Shown in pieces: positions 11,444 to 22,904 of a stretch of 64,000 bases of DNA. The position numbers and the translations under genes are program-made. Source of the stretch: Rutpela maculata (Eukaryota > Arthropoda > Insecta > Coleoptera > Cerambycidae); the NCBI GenBank assembly GCA_936432065.2, contig OW386286.2, forward strand, positions 85,234,072 to 85,298,071, in the 5' to 3' direction. The notes beneath the pieces were generated by a model, which ran no database searches, had not been told where the DNA came from, and was given only the letters and a program-made list of their open reading frames with translations. How positions within the stretch are numbered: the stretch's first letter is position 1; each line of letters begins with the position of its first letter.

Positions 11444-12445
11444 CAGGGTTGAACAGTTTTTTTTTTTGTTTAAAATAGGTTTTTTTTAAGTTTTAAATGG
11501 TATGTTTAAAACATGTTTAAAACTATATTCAACTAAAATTAAATTATACCAGGCACACTGTGTCTGCTACTACTACTTGATGTCAGATGGCGCTCTAAAA
11601 CGGATTTTACAGCACTCTACAAATAAAATGCTCAGTTTAGTACACATCAAAGATCTTTAACTACTAGATGGTTTAACCCATAAGGAGTTCCTATATGACA
11701 AAGCTACAAACATCTCAACGGAGAAAGCAATATTAACACGCCTCAAAAAGCGAGATAGCGATGCTGGAATTGTCGGACTTTACCATTGCTAGGTCGGATC
11801 AGTTTGAGTTTGTTAAACAAGATTTTTAGCTCTTACAGCGCAAACGCAATCAAATATCAATCGGCACTAACAACTAACTGGAGCAACCAGCGGTGTTGCC
11901 AAACTGCCACCATTTTCTCTACATTCTCCGATCGCACAACGTTATTGCATTTGACCACCTCAAAATTCCCCGCTTTAAACGACTTTTGTCTTTGATTTTT
12001 GACAACGTCGCAAAAGTTTGCGACGAGAAGCAACTAGAAGTGAGGCATGCGCATAGACACCACGCGTATTTGGAATTGGTCCAGAGTGGGAGCAGAGCGG
12101 GAGAGATAATGGGCGGTTCTTTATTTGAAAAAGTCAGGACATGTTGTACGCAGAATTGAGATAGGATTGAGCGATCTAGGAGTTAAAACATCTTTGGTAC
12201 ACATGACCACTATATCGGAATTATTTATTGGAATGGACCATCATCGGCACTTTTCCTACTTTTCCTCAAATTCCAAAATAATACATTTTTATTTAAAACA
12301 TCGCACTGTGTTTTAAAAAGTTGTTTAAAACATCGCCTTGTGTATTAAATATGTTTTAAACATTTGTTTAAATCACAGTGCGATGTTTTAAACATGTTTT
12401 AAACACTTGATTTAAAACATTTTGTTTTAAACATGCCAACCCCTG
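11444..12445. mobile_element. Non-autonomous hAT transposon with 8-bp target duplication
   Basis: The element starts CAGGGTTGAACA and ends TGCCAACCCCTG, giving a short TIR of the CAGGGGTTGGCA type usual for hAT. It is flanked by a perfect 8-bp duplication GATTTTGC (11436-11443 and 12446-12453). Subterminal sequence at both ends is full of GTTTAAAAC-type short palindromes, and an inner inverted pair (AAAACATCGCACTGTGTTTTAAA near 12295, inverse near 12371) is visible. Open frames inside (11786-12316) do not look like a hAT transposase, so this 1,002-bp copy depended on a partner. Intact TSD suggests it is younger than most elements here. Confidence 0.85.
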
Positions 12446-12459
12446 GATTTTGCTTAAAT

Positions 12460-13470
12460 TTTATAGATAGATAGATAGATAGACGTTTATTTGACTACTT
12501 TACATATACATATATGTACATTTGTAGCAAGTCATTACTTTATTATTATCTACAGATAATATACATATAACATTAAAAATGAAGTGTAAAATATATTACA
12601 AGTTTAAAAAACAGACATAAAATGTAAAAAACAAGGATAATATAATAAATAAAAAACTGCCTTAAAACAAACGACGTCAGTTACACAGTATATTACATAA
12701 CCGTCATAAAATCTTCAATTGTATATAAACAAAATTTCAAAATATGGTTTCTAATGATAATTTTAAATTTCTGAAAATTTTGTTGTTTTATATTTTCAGG
12801 TAATTTATTATATAAGTTCAAATTTAATGAGTTTTTAATTGATTTTATTAAGCGGTATTTAGGAGGTTTTAACAAATTGGCCGACCTCGTGTTGTAGTTA
12901 TGTAGCTCAGATGGACACACATTCTTATTTTTATGAATCTCTAAAAGAGAGTAGTAAATATATAGGCAAGGAATAGGCATTATACCATATTTAATAAACA
13001 ATGGTTGACAGTATTCTCTGAAACCTGCTCTAGTTATAATTCGTATAGACTCTTTCTGTTGTCGAAATATTTTTATAGCGCTGCTAGAGTTCCCCCAGAG
13101 TATAGCTCCGTAGCTTATTTGGGAGTGGATTAATGAATAGTACACTGACAGCAAAGTGTGTAGTTGTAGAACAGTTCCTAATCTTCTCAAAAGAAATAAA
13201 TAGCTTGATAGCTTATTGCTGAGTTGCTCAATATGATTCTTCCAACTTAAAGTATCATCAAGAACTATACCAAATAAATTGACACTTTCTCCCTTCGTTA
13301 CGTCACACTGGTAGAAAAAAATAGTTTTTGTGTTTTGTCACGATTTAGTTTGAGTGCATTAGCATTATACCAAAATTCCGCTCGACTTTCAGATTCATCA
13401 ATGGTATCTTGTAAACTATTAATATTCTTCTTCGATATACGATAATAGTACTTTACAAATCTAGCAATCT
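12460..13470 (-). mobile_element. 5'-truncated Jockey/CR1-like LINE
   Basis: Minus-strand reverse transcriptase C-terminus (see next entry) followed by an AT-rich 3' region and a (TCTA)n tail on that strand, visible as GATAGATAGATA at 12463-12484. Tetranucleotide tails are common for insect LINEs of this group. No 5' half, endonuclease or catalytic RT motif remains. Confidence 0.8.
12693..13441 (-). pseudogene. LINE reverse transcriptase C-terminal region
   Basis: Read from 13441 downwards: FWYNANALKLNRDKTQK (RT domain 7-like, N..KT), then, after a one-base shift in an A/T homopolymer near 13315, VNLFGIVLDDTLSWKNHIEQ, then LLRRLGTV, VYYSLIHSQISYGAILWGNS, and to the end the connector LHNYNTRSANLLKPPKYRL and YNKLPENIKQ, closing at 12693. 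This order is standard for Jockey/CR1-group ORF2. The palm active site (F/YADD) lies upstream of the truncation and is missing. Dead copy. Confidence 0.8.
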
Positions 13471-14400
13471 GCCATCAGCAGGCCATTTTATAAGAAGCTT
13501 TCACTGGGTGACCACTGACACTAACAGATCAGTCAAAAGTGCAAATTCTTAAGTCAAATCTGTACCCATACTTTGTCCCCAAAAATAGTACTTTGAAAAT
13601 GTTAAGAATATGGAAGAGCTTAACACAACAACTTTAACTAACTGGTTTAATGGCTGACCTAGCATATTTCAAAAAACTGAAAAAAAAAACAATCAAGAAA
13701 CAACATTACTACATTATAACGCATTCAGAAAATTGAATCTTTTAAAAAATGGCCCTGTACCCGGTGGGGAAGAAAGAAAATAGAGAAATTGATTCGCATA
13801 GCTGAAAATGAATTAGGCGAATCGGGCAGGGAAAACTAAGAGAAAAGACGTAATGTCCATAACAAGAGACTGAAAGTTGTATCGTCGTTTATAAATTTTC
13901 TGTGAGATAAAATGAATATTGAGGAGGATGGTACGGTTTTTGCAATATCTGCCATTTTAAAGGCAATTTATTCTCCCGAGGAAATGATGAAAATATTCCG
14001 TGTAATATTAGTAGAATGCATCCTTTTGACAAAGAAGCCATTGTAGAATTTTCTTTAAGTATTTGTTACAACTGGCCATCCATTTCCAGTATTTCAGCTG
14101 GTCATCAATAATGAAGGGGCCCAGTTATCTAATAAATTGCGGAAATTTTGCTGCAAGTACCACTGGACTTATTGAAAAATTATTTGCCTCAATTTTTGTC
14201 ACATCACCACATTCCACGACAACTGAAATAATTATCACTCATTCTAACCAAGTCAAACCTCGTCACACATTATCTGCAAGAAAAATCGCAAACGCGAGGA
14301 TGCTTATTGCTTTAAATGGAGTTAAAACCGCATCCTACGACCCGAGACCTTGCAGTAGCACCTTTCTGAAATAAAAGGGTAGACGATACCGTGAACCACA
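13471..14400. other. Unassigned region with weak coding signs
   Basis: A 103-codon plus-strand frame (14063-14374) is open, with no motif I recognise; a second frame (MNIEEDGTVFAIS.., from 13911) runs about 45 codons to a stop. They could be parts of a decayed TE protein. No function assigned. Confidence 0.3.
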
Positions 14401-14404
14401 TTTA

Positions 14405-14744
14405 GAATTTTCCAAAAAAAATTTTGAGACCTTGGCTTTTTGAATATACACTATGTCTCAATTTTATAGACTCTTACTTTCTTCTTTTACCTATTTACCC
14501 CCCCCCCCCCCCATTTGCCTCTCAACCTTTCAAAATATAATCTAGTTCCAGATCTCATTATAATACCGAATCTGAAGTCAATATCATAAATCATTCCAGA
14601 GTAATCATACGTACAAAGGAGTGACAGATATACAGACAGACAGACAGAATTTTCATTTTACTCAAACTAAAAAATCTCGGCATTTCTATATGAACAAAAA
14701 AAGTCATTTTTTTACGATTACTATACTTCCACGGTGTGGAAGTA
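14405..14744 (-). mobile_element. 0.7-kb repeat, copy E (partial)
   Basis: Minus orientation. Shares TTTTGAGACCTTGGCTT, the C-run region, TCTAGTTCCAGATCTC, the CAGACAGACAGA microsatellite and the end CTTCCACGGTGTGGAAGT. The GCAGCGG end and the CCACCCCC part are lost. It is the most diverged of the six copies. Confidence 0.75.
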
Positions 14745-14854
14745 AAATGGCCTACCCGAGTAATTATTGAAAATGATGGTAAGTATAAATTTATCGATCC
14801 CAACTTATCTATTATGCAAATTAGGTTCCGAGAATGAGATGTGTAACATCAAAT

Positions 14855-14912
14855 TGTTTAGAGAATATTATTTAGGTATTATGCATAATACCTAAATAAT
14901 ATTCTCTAAACA
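14855..14912. repeat. Perfect 58-bp palindrome
   Basis: TGTTTAGAGAATATTATTTA followed by GGTATTATG and then its exact inverse complement, with no spacer (centre between 14883 and 14884, ATG|CAT). A direct repeat GTAACATCAAATTGTTTA lies at 14843-14860 (overlapping the left arm) and 14946-14963. Confidence 0.9.
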
Positions 14913-14963
14913 TGATAAAAGCAAATAAATAAAAAATAATTAATTGTAACATCAAATTGTTTA

Positions 14964-15610
14964 AATAAATAACTTTCAACTAATTACTAGAAAGTTCTCC
15001 AGTAACTAATACAGATTTTGTTACTGATAAGATCGTAATTATTTAAATTCCTACTGATATGCTAAATAAGAATAATCAATTAACATCTAAATTTATTGTG
15101 AACGAAGTGGAAATAGATATTCTATTTTAGACTTATTATCTGTGTAGGTAGGTACTGTCTAGTCATTATAGCAACTGAACAAGAAAACAACAATGAATCA
15201 TCGATTGGAACCCACGGAGAGAAAATCAGAATCAAAGGTGGTTCAAACGCTTCTATATACTCTAAGAGTTACAAAAAAATGCCTACCATTTAATACAACA
15301 TACAAAATAATAAAAACTTTTCATTGAATTTTATCTTTTTACGACCGAAAAAGAAAAATACGACTGGGCATATTCTTCATGAGGATAATGTAAACTCTTT
15401 TTGTCGATTTATGAAGGTTCTTATAAAATTATTGAACATTCCACAGGATGCTCTTTATAGTTTCTTGAAAATAATCTTGTAGATATAATTACTGATGTAA
15501 TATTTTAAATTTTAATTATCTAACGATGACGGCGGTTTGGTTGGCGATCGTCAGTAAACTGTGCACTATGTAATATTTTTATTTTTATAGAATTATATCA
15601 AAAGTTGCGA
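14964..15610. other. No recognisable gene
   Basis: AT-rich sequence; nothing coding or repeated that I can support. Confidence 0.4.
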
Positions 15611-15730
15611 CCGTACATGTTTTTTATTAAAATGATTAATAAGAATATATTTCTTATATTCAGCATCCATAGATACTTACTGCTTACACAGAACTGTTGA
15701 TATATCTAGTTGACAGCTTTATTTTAAATA

Positions 15731-16225
15731 ATGTTCAGTTTGTTAAGTTCTTCTTTTAACATCGGCAGTCAGGTTGTACAAACATCCACGGAACAATTCG
15801 ACACGCATTTATCCTCATTCAATAATATTATAGCTGATGCTTTAATTCTTCTTTTCTTACTATCTCTTCTGTTAAAATTTGTTAAAATTTTTGCCGAGTC
15901 CCAGTTTATTCTATGTCCGTTCTTCCAAGCGTACTCGCAAATCTTCAATATCTGAATCTCATACTTCCTAATATAATCCCTGTGGTCACCCAATCTAACA
16001 CTAAATGGTCTAATGACTCACCCACAATATGTTTATTACAGTCACACGGAACAATATAAATGCAGTTTTATGAATTTTGCTCACAATTTAGCGGTTTTGT
16101 TTTTGTTAAAATAGATCTCAACGTATATTGCCTAATATCAAATCTATTGCCTATACGGCGGCGGCGTAGCTTTTCAGATAATCCGTAATGTATACATAAG
16201 GAATAAACGTTGTTTTTTTTTATAG
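15731..16225 (-). pseudogene. Penelope-like GIY-YIG endonuclease domain
   Basis: Frames on the minus strand give, in order, LSEKLRRRRIGNRFDIRQYT, LRSILTKTKPLNCEQNS, IYIVPCDCNKHIVGES, LGDHRDYIRKYEIQ and CEYAWKNGHRINWDSAKILT. This is the usual Penelope arrangement: RT-distal linker, then GIY (here IYIVPCDC), YIG (here HIVGE), and the EH.W..GH.I.W...K(I/L)L block. Several frameshifts separate the segments, and the Y of YIG is lost. The RT domain is absent. Confidence is high in the family and nil for function. Confidence 0.7.
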
Positions 16226-16236
16226 CAAGAAAAGAT

Positions 16237-16920
16237 AAAAACCGCTGCCAGAGGAATCACTACTTCCACATCTAGATTTTCTATCCAAGTCTCTCACAAC
16301 GAAAAAATTTTGTATGTGGAAATAATTGCTTATGGAATTTTAATAATATAATATTTGAAATCGTCTACCCCAAAAATCCATAAAACGATATCCCACATCG
16401 GTACTTGGGGGTGGTGATAGGGGGTGGTAGTGGGGATGGATGAAGTAAAAAAATATTTTGAGGTCTTATACACACACTAAATCACAATTATTTCATCCCC
16501 TTAAATAATGGGGGTGGGGGTGGTAATGGGGTGGCTAATGCCAAAAATTTTTTTGAGACCTTAGCTTCTCTTGTGTATTCTAAATGCCAATTTTATGGAC
16601 TCTTACCTGCTTGATTTACTTATTTACCCCCTTTATCCCAGTTTACCAACTTTTCGACGGAATAAGATGAAAATATAATCTAGTTCCAGATTCCGTTAAA
16701 GTATACACGTGTACCGTGTACCAAATTTCAAGTCAATATCTTAAACGGTTCCAGAGTAATCGTGCGCACAAAAAAGTTACAGACAGACCGACAGACAGAC
16801 AGAAATTTTTTTCGCACAAACTTAAAATCTCGACGTTTCATGATAGTCTAAGTCTATTTGAACAATAAAAATTTTCAAATTTTTTTTTGTCGTTACTATA
16901 CTTCCACTGGATGTGGAAGT
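16237..16920 (-). mobile_element. 0.7-kb repeat, copy B
   Basis: Minus orientation: starts AAAACCGCTGCC (inverse of the GGCAGCGGTTTT end) and ends CTTCCACTGGATGTGGAAGT. All internal landmarks are present. It lies between the Penelope fragment and that fragment's inverted partial copy. Confidence 0.85.
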
Positions 16921-17154
16921 AATTAAAAAATCAGCTATAATATTTATCGAATTGTTCCGTGGATATCTGCATAACCTGGCTGCCGATGTTAAAAGATGAA
17001 CTTAACAAACTCAACATTATTTAAAATAAAGCTATCAACTAGACATATCAACAGTTCTGTGTAAGCAGTAAGTATCTATGGATACTGAATATAACAAATA
17101 TATTCTTAATGCTGTGATTTAATATACACAGCACACAAACACTTATAAATAATA

Positions 17155-17203
17155 CGCTTTGAGAAAGGAAACGGATTCGGTTTCCGAAACGTCAGCAAAA
17201 TAC
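17155..17203. repeat. Short repeat, GAAAGGAAACGGATTC type
   Basis: CTTTGAGAAAGGAAAC.GATTC then GTTTCCGAAACGTCAGC recurs in inverse orientation at about 46593-46640. It contains a small palindrome (GAAACGGATTCGGTTTC). Parent element unknown. Confidence 0.55.
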
Positions 17204-17232
17204 GTTATTTTTACAGTTTTGTTCTTATTACT

Positions 17233-17329
17233 AGTAACGACAAAAAAAATTTTTAAATATTTTTATTGTCCAAATAGGCTTAAAATGTCACGAAACGTCG
17301 AGATTTCAAGTTTGAGCGAAAAAAAATTT

Positions 17330-17375
<46 letters not shown>

Positions 17376-17936
17376 GGTCTGTCGGTCTGTCTGTCTGTCT
17401 GTAACTTTTCTTTGTGCGCACGTTTACTCTGGAACCGTTTAAAATATTGACTTGAAATTTGGTACACATATGTACTTTAACGAGATCTAGAACTAGATTA
17501 TATTTTCATCTTGTTCCGTCGAAGGGTTGAGAGGTAAATTGGGGTAAATTTTGGGTAAATAGGTCAATCAAGCAGGTAAGAGTCCATGAAATTGGTATTT
17601 AGTATATACAAGAGAAGCTAAGGTCTCAAAAAAGTTTTTGGCATTAGCCACCCCCACCCCCTTATTAAAGGGAATGAAAAAAAATTGTGATTTAGTGTAT
17701 GTACAGGAACCAGAAACCTCAAAATATTTTGTTACTTCATCCACCCCCCCATCACCAACCCCCCACCCCACTACCGATGAGGGTATCGTTTTATGGGTTT
17801 TTGGGGTAGAGGATTTCAAATATTATATTATTAAAGTTCCATAAACAATTAATTTCACATACAAAGTTTTTTCGTTGTGAGTGACTTGTATAGAGAATCT
17901 GGATGTGGAAGTAGTGATCCCTTGGGCAGCGGTTTT
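17233..17936 (+). mobile_element. 0.7-kb repeat, copy C
   Basis: Plus orientation, lacking the first 30 bases (begins at CGACAAAAAAAATT) and ending GGATGTGGAAGTAGTG..CTTGGGCAGCGG. The GTCT microsatellite is expanded to about 14 units here, giving spurious Cys/Ser/Val-rich frames on both strands. Confidence 0.85.
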
Positions 17937-18129
17937 CATTATTTGTTAAAAAACACCCTCTAACTGCTCCTTTGACGTCAAGGTTAATTGTATTATTTTG
18001 TAGATTTTCATGGTCATTGTTTAGAAGAAAATATATGTGGCAGAGCATCCCAATAAGAAACACAGGAAAATGGTTAATAACTTTCAATAACTGTCGAATT
18101 TCAATCCGATTGAACTTTTCCTTCTTACT

Positions 18130-18440
18130 TACAAAAACTTATTGACAGACGGGCAGAGGGACAAACGAATAGGCAGACGAACATTTTAAATGTAACTCAG
18201 ATAATATATGCTTTTCCGCTGTCTGCCTCTTTTGTTCAATTTTTTCAGAATTCCACTCTATGTCAATTTTGCCAAGCGTTCTTGCAAATTCAATTTGAAT
18301 GTCATTCCTCCTAATGTAAATTTTGTATTCACCTAATCTTATACTGAAAGATCACTCACTTATATAATATTTGTCACATGTACATGAAATATTTTATGTA
18401 CAGTTCTTTAACTTTTGTTCATGGTTTGACGGTTTTATTT
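18130..18440 (-). pseudogene. Second, more decayed Penelope-like GIY-YIG fragment
   Basis: Aligned by eye with 15895-16100: both share the order CC.AGCGT.CT.GCAAAT, CAT.CTTCCTAAT or its variant, TTCACC.AATCT.A.ACT.AA, and the GGTTTTGTTTTTGTTA-like end. On the minus strand it keeps only scraps (NKMCFADKNKTVKP) with many stops. Confidence 0.5.
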
Positions 18441-18470
18441 TTGTCAGCGAAACACATTTTATTCTCATTT

Positions 18471-20360
18471 ATAGCACAGGAGTTTTAGTCAATATATCGT
18501 TTCTACCCGGAATTAATTATTGTAAAGCTAAAAATTTGCACGATTGTATTTTTGGTCCAGGACAACACGTACCAAAAAGTCCCCTACTCTCCCCAGTTGG
18601 CTTCCTTGTATTTGCGGAGCAACAAGGGCCTAAGTCACAGAAATTGTAGAGCTGGCTATAAAGTGCAGCAGCAAGATTGTTATTGGTCTGATTTGGGTCG
18701 AGATGATCATAAAAACTTCGGAGAAACATATCCGTTCGTATTTCAGATGTTCCATGCATATTTTGTTCATAATTTTCCGTTCTAGTGCTTTCTAAATTTC
18801 AAAAATTGAAAAAATTCTGAAATGGCGCCATTGCGGATAAATGAAGACTCGAAGGGAAAACGCACCCGAATAAATATTTCTGTTCATAGTGCGATCATTG
18901 TTGCGTCGATCAAATCTAGTCAAAATAATCAAGCAAGCTCACGATGAACTATGCCTCTTAATTTAGTAGCTGCGACAGTCCGGAGTGTCTGCATCAGTTC
19001 ATTGGTGAGGGGAAATTGAGTGATCGTAGTTAAGTCATGGTGGACACAGGCGCTTGTGTTTTTTGTAAGTTGTCTCTTGAAGATGGAAATGTTGTGGTGG
19101 TTCAGGGTGGGCTATTAACTTTGCTTCGGGCTAGTGTGGAAAGAGGACATACTGAAAATGAGGAGTTGTTGAAAGATCTCGTGGAGAAAAATTCATCTAT
19201 CACCGTACATGTGACATGCAGGTAAGTCCTACGATACTCGCTAGTTCGCTAGAAAAAATTTCTGAGTAGCAGTGAGCAGGAGAGGTTGAACCAGCTACGA
19301 GTAGTTCGGTACAACCAGAGCGTGGTGAAGCAGTCGGTGACAGCCTCCTTTGGCAAACGCCCACCAACAAGAACCGCCTGTGAACAACATATGTTCTGCG
19401 CATACTTCCAGGTAAAGGCGTTAGGGAGAATAGTGTGAGGATTTAATCTCTCGTAAAGCTTGCAGCACTCTACTAATGTTCATGTGCTTTTTTGTAGGTC
19501 TAGGAATGGCTAGATGTCAACCTCAACCTGAAGGACTGGGGGTGGAAATCAGGACTCCAGGGCCTGGTTCCGGTTCCTACAACAAGGCAGCCAACTCCTG
19601 ATAGCCTGCTACGGCTAGGTTCCTGTGCCTGCAAGGCGGACGGCGGTGACTTTGGTCTGAACTGCAGCATCATATGCAGGAGCTGTAGAGGATCCAGCTG
19701 CGTAAACAGCGAGTCACTGGACATGGATGATAATCCGGTCGACTCTACTTCCCAGTAAATCAATAATGTCAATTGACTTGCCGAATAAAGTTCTGAGTCT
19801 GATAAGTTAAATTTTATTCAATAAATCTTATAACACACCAATAATATATAAACAGGAATTCGCAATAAGTCTCATCAGAGCAGCCAGGGTCGTTCCACCA
19901 GGCGCAAGACGGGCGCAGCCGTCGCGCGGTGACACTCGGAAAGCCCAAAATATGAACAGAAATGTTTATGCGGGTACGTTTTCCCCTCCGAGCCTTCATT
20001 TATCCGCAATGGCGCAATTTCGGAATTTTTTCAATTTTTGAAATTTTGACGGCACTAGAAAGAAAAATTATGAACAAAATATTCATGGAATATCTGAAAT
20101 ACGAACGGATATGTTTTTCCGAAGCTCTTATGATCATTTCGACCAAAATCGGACCAGTAACAACCTTTCTGTTGCACTTTATAGTGCAGTGCGATTTAGG
20201 TCCTTGTTGCTTCGCAAAAACAGGGGAACCGACGGGGGAAAGTATGGAACTTTTTGGTCTCGTTTTTGGTATGTATTGTCTTGAACCAAAACTACAATCC
20301 TGCAAATTTTCAGCTTTACAATAATTAATTCCGGGTCAAAAACGAAAATTCCTGGGCTAT
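18471..20360. mobile_element. Second long-TIR element with PIN-family gene ends
   Basis: Arms of about 0.4 kb (18471-18895 and 19945-20360) pair inversely: ATAGC.CAGGA.TTTT outside, then CCGGAATTAATTATTGTAAAGCT, CAACAAGG.CC, AAACAT(A)TCCGTTCGTATTTCAGAT, inward to ATGAACAGAAAT. The centre holds exons of a PIN/Cys-rich family gene, start and end only. The arms do not resemble those of the 0.75-3.87 kb element, so the two are different families of one type. Probably an internally deleted, non-autonomous derivative. Confidence 0.75.
19037..19758 (+). pseudogene. PIN-family gene, N-terminal zinc motif plus C-terminal exons, middle deleted
   Basis: Exon A (19037-19221) starts MVDTGACVFCKLSLEDGN and ends ITVHVTCR at donor CAG|GTAAGT; C..C ... 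H..C spacing fits the N-terminal finger of the family. Exon B (about 19267-19411) encodes EQERLNQLRVVRYNQSVVKQ and TRTACEQHMFCAYFQ, with donor CAG|GTAAAG. Exon C (19498-19758, after TTTTTGTAG) is in phase and reads V-stop-EWLDVNLNLKDWGWKSG, LVPVPTTRQPTPDSLLRL, then a Cys cluster (SCACK..NCSIICRSCRGSSC) and an acidic end at TAA. The family normally has HQVQEWL there, so the TAG at 19501 probably replaces CAG. AATAAA follows at 19784. The PIN core (DTD, GCD..S) is missing: an internal deletion. Exons A-B-C splice in frame apart from that TAG. Confidence 0.7.
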
Positions 20361-22900
20361 TATATTATATTTATATTTCCCAATAATATAGTGGATAATT
20401 TTGCTATTTTGCAAATTACATGAAATTACTTTTAGAAGAGAATAAGTACATATGGCACCTTTTATTTATTAATATCTTCTACTGTACATTTTTAACTACA
20501 AGTATTTAAGTTTCTTGCTGGCAATGATGACAACTACATGGCGAATATTATTTTCTTCCGTTATTTCCAAATGGATTATTTTTTTAGAATAACTATATTT
20601 TTCACTAAATGACTATCAATATTCCTCTTCGTTAAAAGTGCCAACTATTTTCCAATTATTATTTTCCACCATCGTTTTTTAAATAATTACTTTTTACGGT
20701 AACCACCCCTTACATTACTGACTCTGACAATTGTATTAACTAGGTGCCAAATATTATTACCCTTTATCGCATAATTTCATAATTATTTTTTCTAGGGCTG
20801 CCACTGTCCACTTTAAAAGTATATATATCTCACTCCTTCGTTGACAATAACGTCAACTACCTACCAAATATTATTTTTCCCCGTCAAATAGTTTTGTCGA
20901 TATAGCGCCAATAGATAGACAAACACCAAACTAACAGACTAAGAGACAGACTGATGAAATAGAACGATTTTAATTTTCGTAATCTTGATTGTCTGGAACG
21001 TAATAATCGAAAAAAATAATGGAGAGTGATTTTTTCAGAATCAAAACTGAAACACCCTGTAAAGATGTTCACTGTTCTCCGTCAGTATATTTTAATATAT
21101 TTAAAATAAAATATTTTTCATAAATATGTGAGACCCACGTTATAAAAATATATTTAAAGAATATGTATGTATATATTCCTTAAACATATATCATCTAGAT
21201 TTAAAATCTGGTTCCTAGAATTCATTGACTAAATTACTTCAACAATTTGTTGATCACTTTATTTATACTGATTGCATTCATGTTTTTTAAGTGTAATTTT
21301 CGTGTTTGTAGATAATTATTATTATTCTACTACCCACAGAGACCCGAAACTTGTGGGTTTATTAGTCGTTTTTAAATTCAAATAGGAGACCGTTGGCATA
21401 GAATTTCAATAAATATTCATTGAAAAATCTCTGTATATTAATAGGGTTTTTTACATATTTTTCTCTTAAACTACCTTTGATTAATGTAATATTTAATACA
21501 AAATAATTTAATTACGAATAGTAAACAAATCCTGCAGAGAAAGGACCATAAATCAGTTTTATTTTAAGATTACTGAAAATGATTTATGTCCTAAAGGTTA
21601 CGTAATAATGTCAAAGTTGAAAATCTCTTACCTTAATTATGAGGTAATTTCTCTCCTTTGATGGTAGACTTTCATAAATATAGCAGATATGCCACTTGGA
21701 AATTATACCGTGTGTTAATTTCGAAAGAGTACGTGTTTAATATCTCGTGAAGGAAACATGCTGAATAAAAGGTGAGCATTTCTAGGGATATTGGACTGCA
21801 GACTCCCTGTTTTGCCACATTACTCCTTTGACCCTTAGCCATTCCAACTATTAAATATTAGATCGTAACTTTTTGTGATGCCTCATATTGAATAATTTTG
21901 AAATAGTTTAATGAAGTCTATCGATTCATTTTTAGAAACTTGCAAGCCGATTTTGGTAGGATTTACTAAATCATAAAACTTGTATCATATACTGCTGAAT
22001 ACTACAAATATTTTGCAGGATGATGTGTAGCCCAAAAAAAGTATTTTTTTTTTCTAATTCAAATCTAGTTTTTGATTTAAAATTATTTAGAAATAGGCAA
22101 TGTTTTTAGTTTTTCAGTTTTACTGCTATAAACAAAAGACGGAAGAGACAAGGATATTACAGTCACTTGTCGTGTCAACACCATGGACTTTACAGCATTG
22201 CAACACTGTCATTTAAAAATAATAAAACAGTTTTACTATTACCTTGTTTAATCAGTTGCGAAATTAAAACACTAACTAACAAACTAACATTTAATATTAA
22301 TTTACCCATTGCCTCTTTGAAATTTTTCATAAACCACAATTATTCCATAGGATTTATTAGAAAAAGTGGGACGTCTAGGTCGGTTTTTTGAAGCTCCTTG
22401 TGTCTTTATTGAAAAAAATGTCAGTGATCTCAGTAATTTACTGTCTGCAAAAATGTATTTTAACGATGAGTTTAAAAAAATAGCATTTTTAAATTTATTA
22501 TAGAAAATTTCTTTAACCACTGTAGTAATTATATTAATAGCGGTTAATTTAATTTCAATATACACTTAATTCATCATCTCGTTCATACCACCGTTTTATT
22601 ATTTTTATTAAGAATTTACTTTTAAACCGGATAAATCGAACGCATTGACAACACTGTATGATTGGAAGCGGCGACCTACGTACGGCTAAACAACGAAGTA
22701 TGAAAAACTGGTGAATATTTGCTTTGAACCGCAGGTGCCGACAACGGAGGATTCCTTTTATGAAAGGGTCACCGGCGTTTTTTTTTAATTTTTTATATTT
22801 CGTTATTATCAATACAATAAACATAATAGAAAGGGAGATGTAGGTCACAGGAAGACAATGATTTTAGTTTCTACTGCAAAACTGACCTACATAACTTTTG
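20361..22900. other. 2.5 kb without recognisable genes
   Basis: AT-rich single-copy-looking sequence with scattered homopolymers. Open frames (for example 22302-22848, minus) show no motif or repeat I recognise. A host intron or intergenic DNA is possible. Confidence 0.4.
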
Positions 22901-22904
22901 TATA

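Larger units (their letters stand above)
15631..17115 (-). mobile_element. Penelope-like element 3' end with inverted duplication
   Basis: The minus strand from about 16230 to 15720 encodes a GIY-YIG-type tail (next entry). The outermost part (15631-15850) is repeated in inverse orientation at 16921-17115, including the coding block for SNCSVD(V/I)C(T/I)TWLPMLK. The 0.7-kb repeat copy B (16237-16920) sits exactly between the inner ends. Penelope-like elements are known for inverted or tandem terminal arrangements, which fits. Confidence 0.62.

Noticed and set aside
11786..12316. Three overlapping plus-strand frames inside the hAT element
   Set aside because: No hAT transposase motifs and mutual overlap; may be captured DNA, but I cannot support a gene.
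17159..17469. Cys/Ser/Val-rich and Thr/Asp/Arg-rich open frames on opposite strands
   Set aside because: Both are readings of a (GTCT)n microsatellite inside the 0.7-kb repeat.
18517..20324. Several open frames in both TIR arms
   Set aside because: They overlap on both strands within the arms and mirror each other; the real coding signal lies between the arms.
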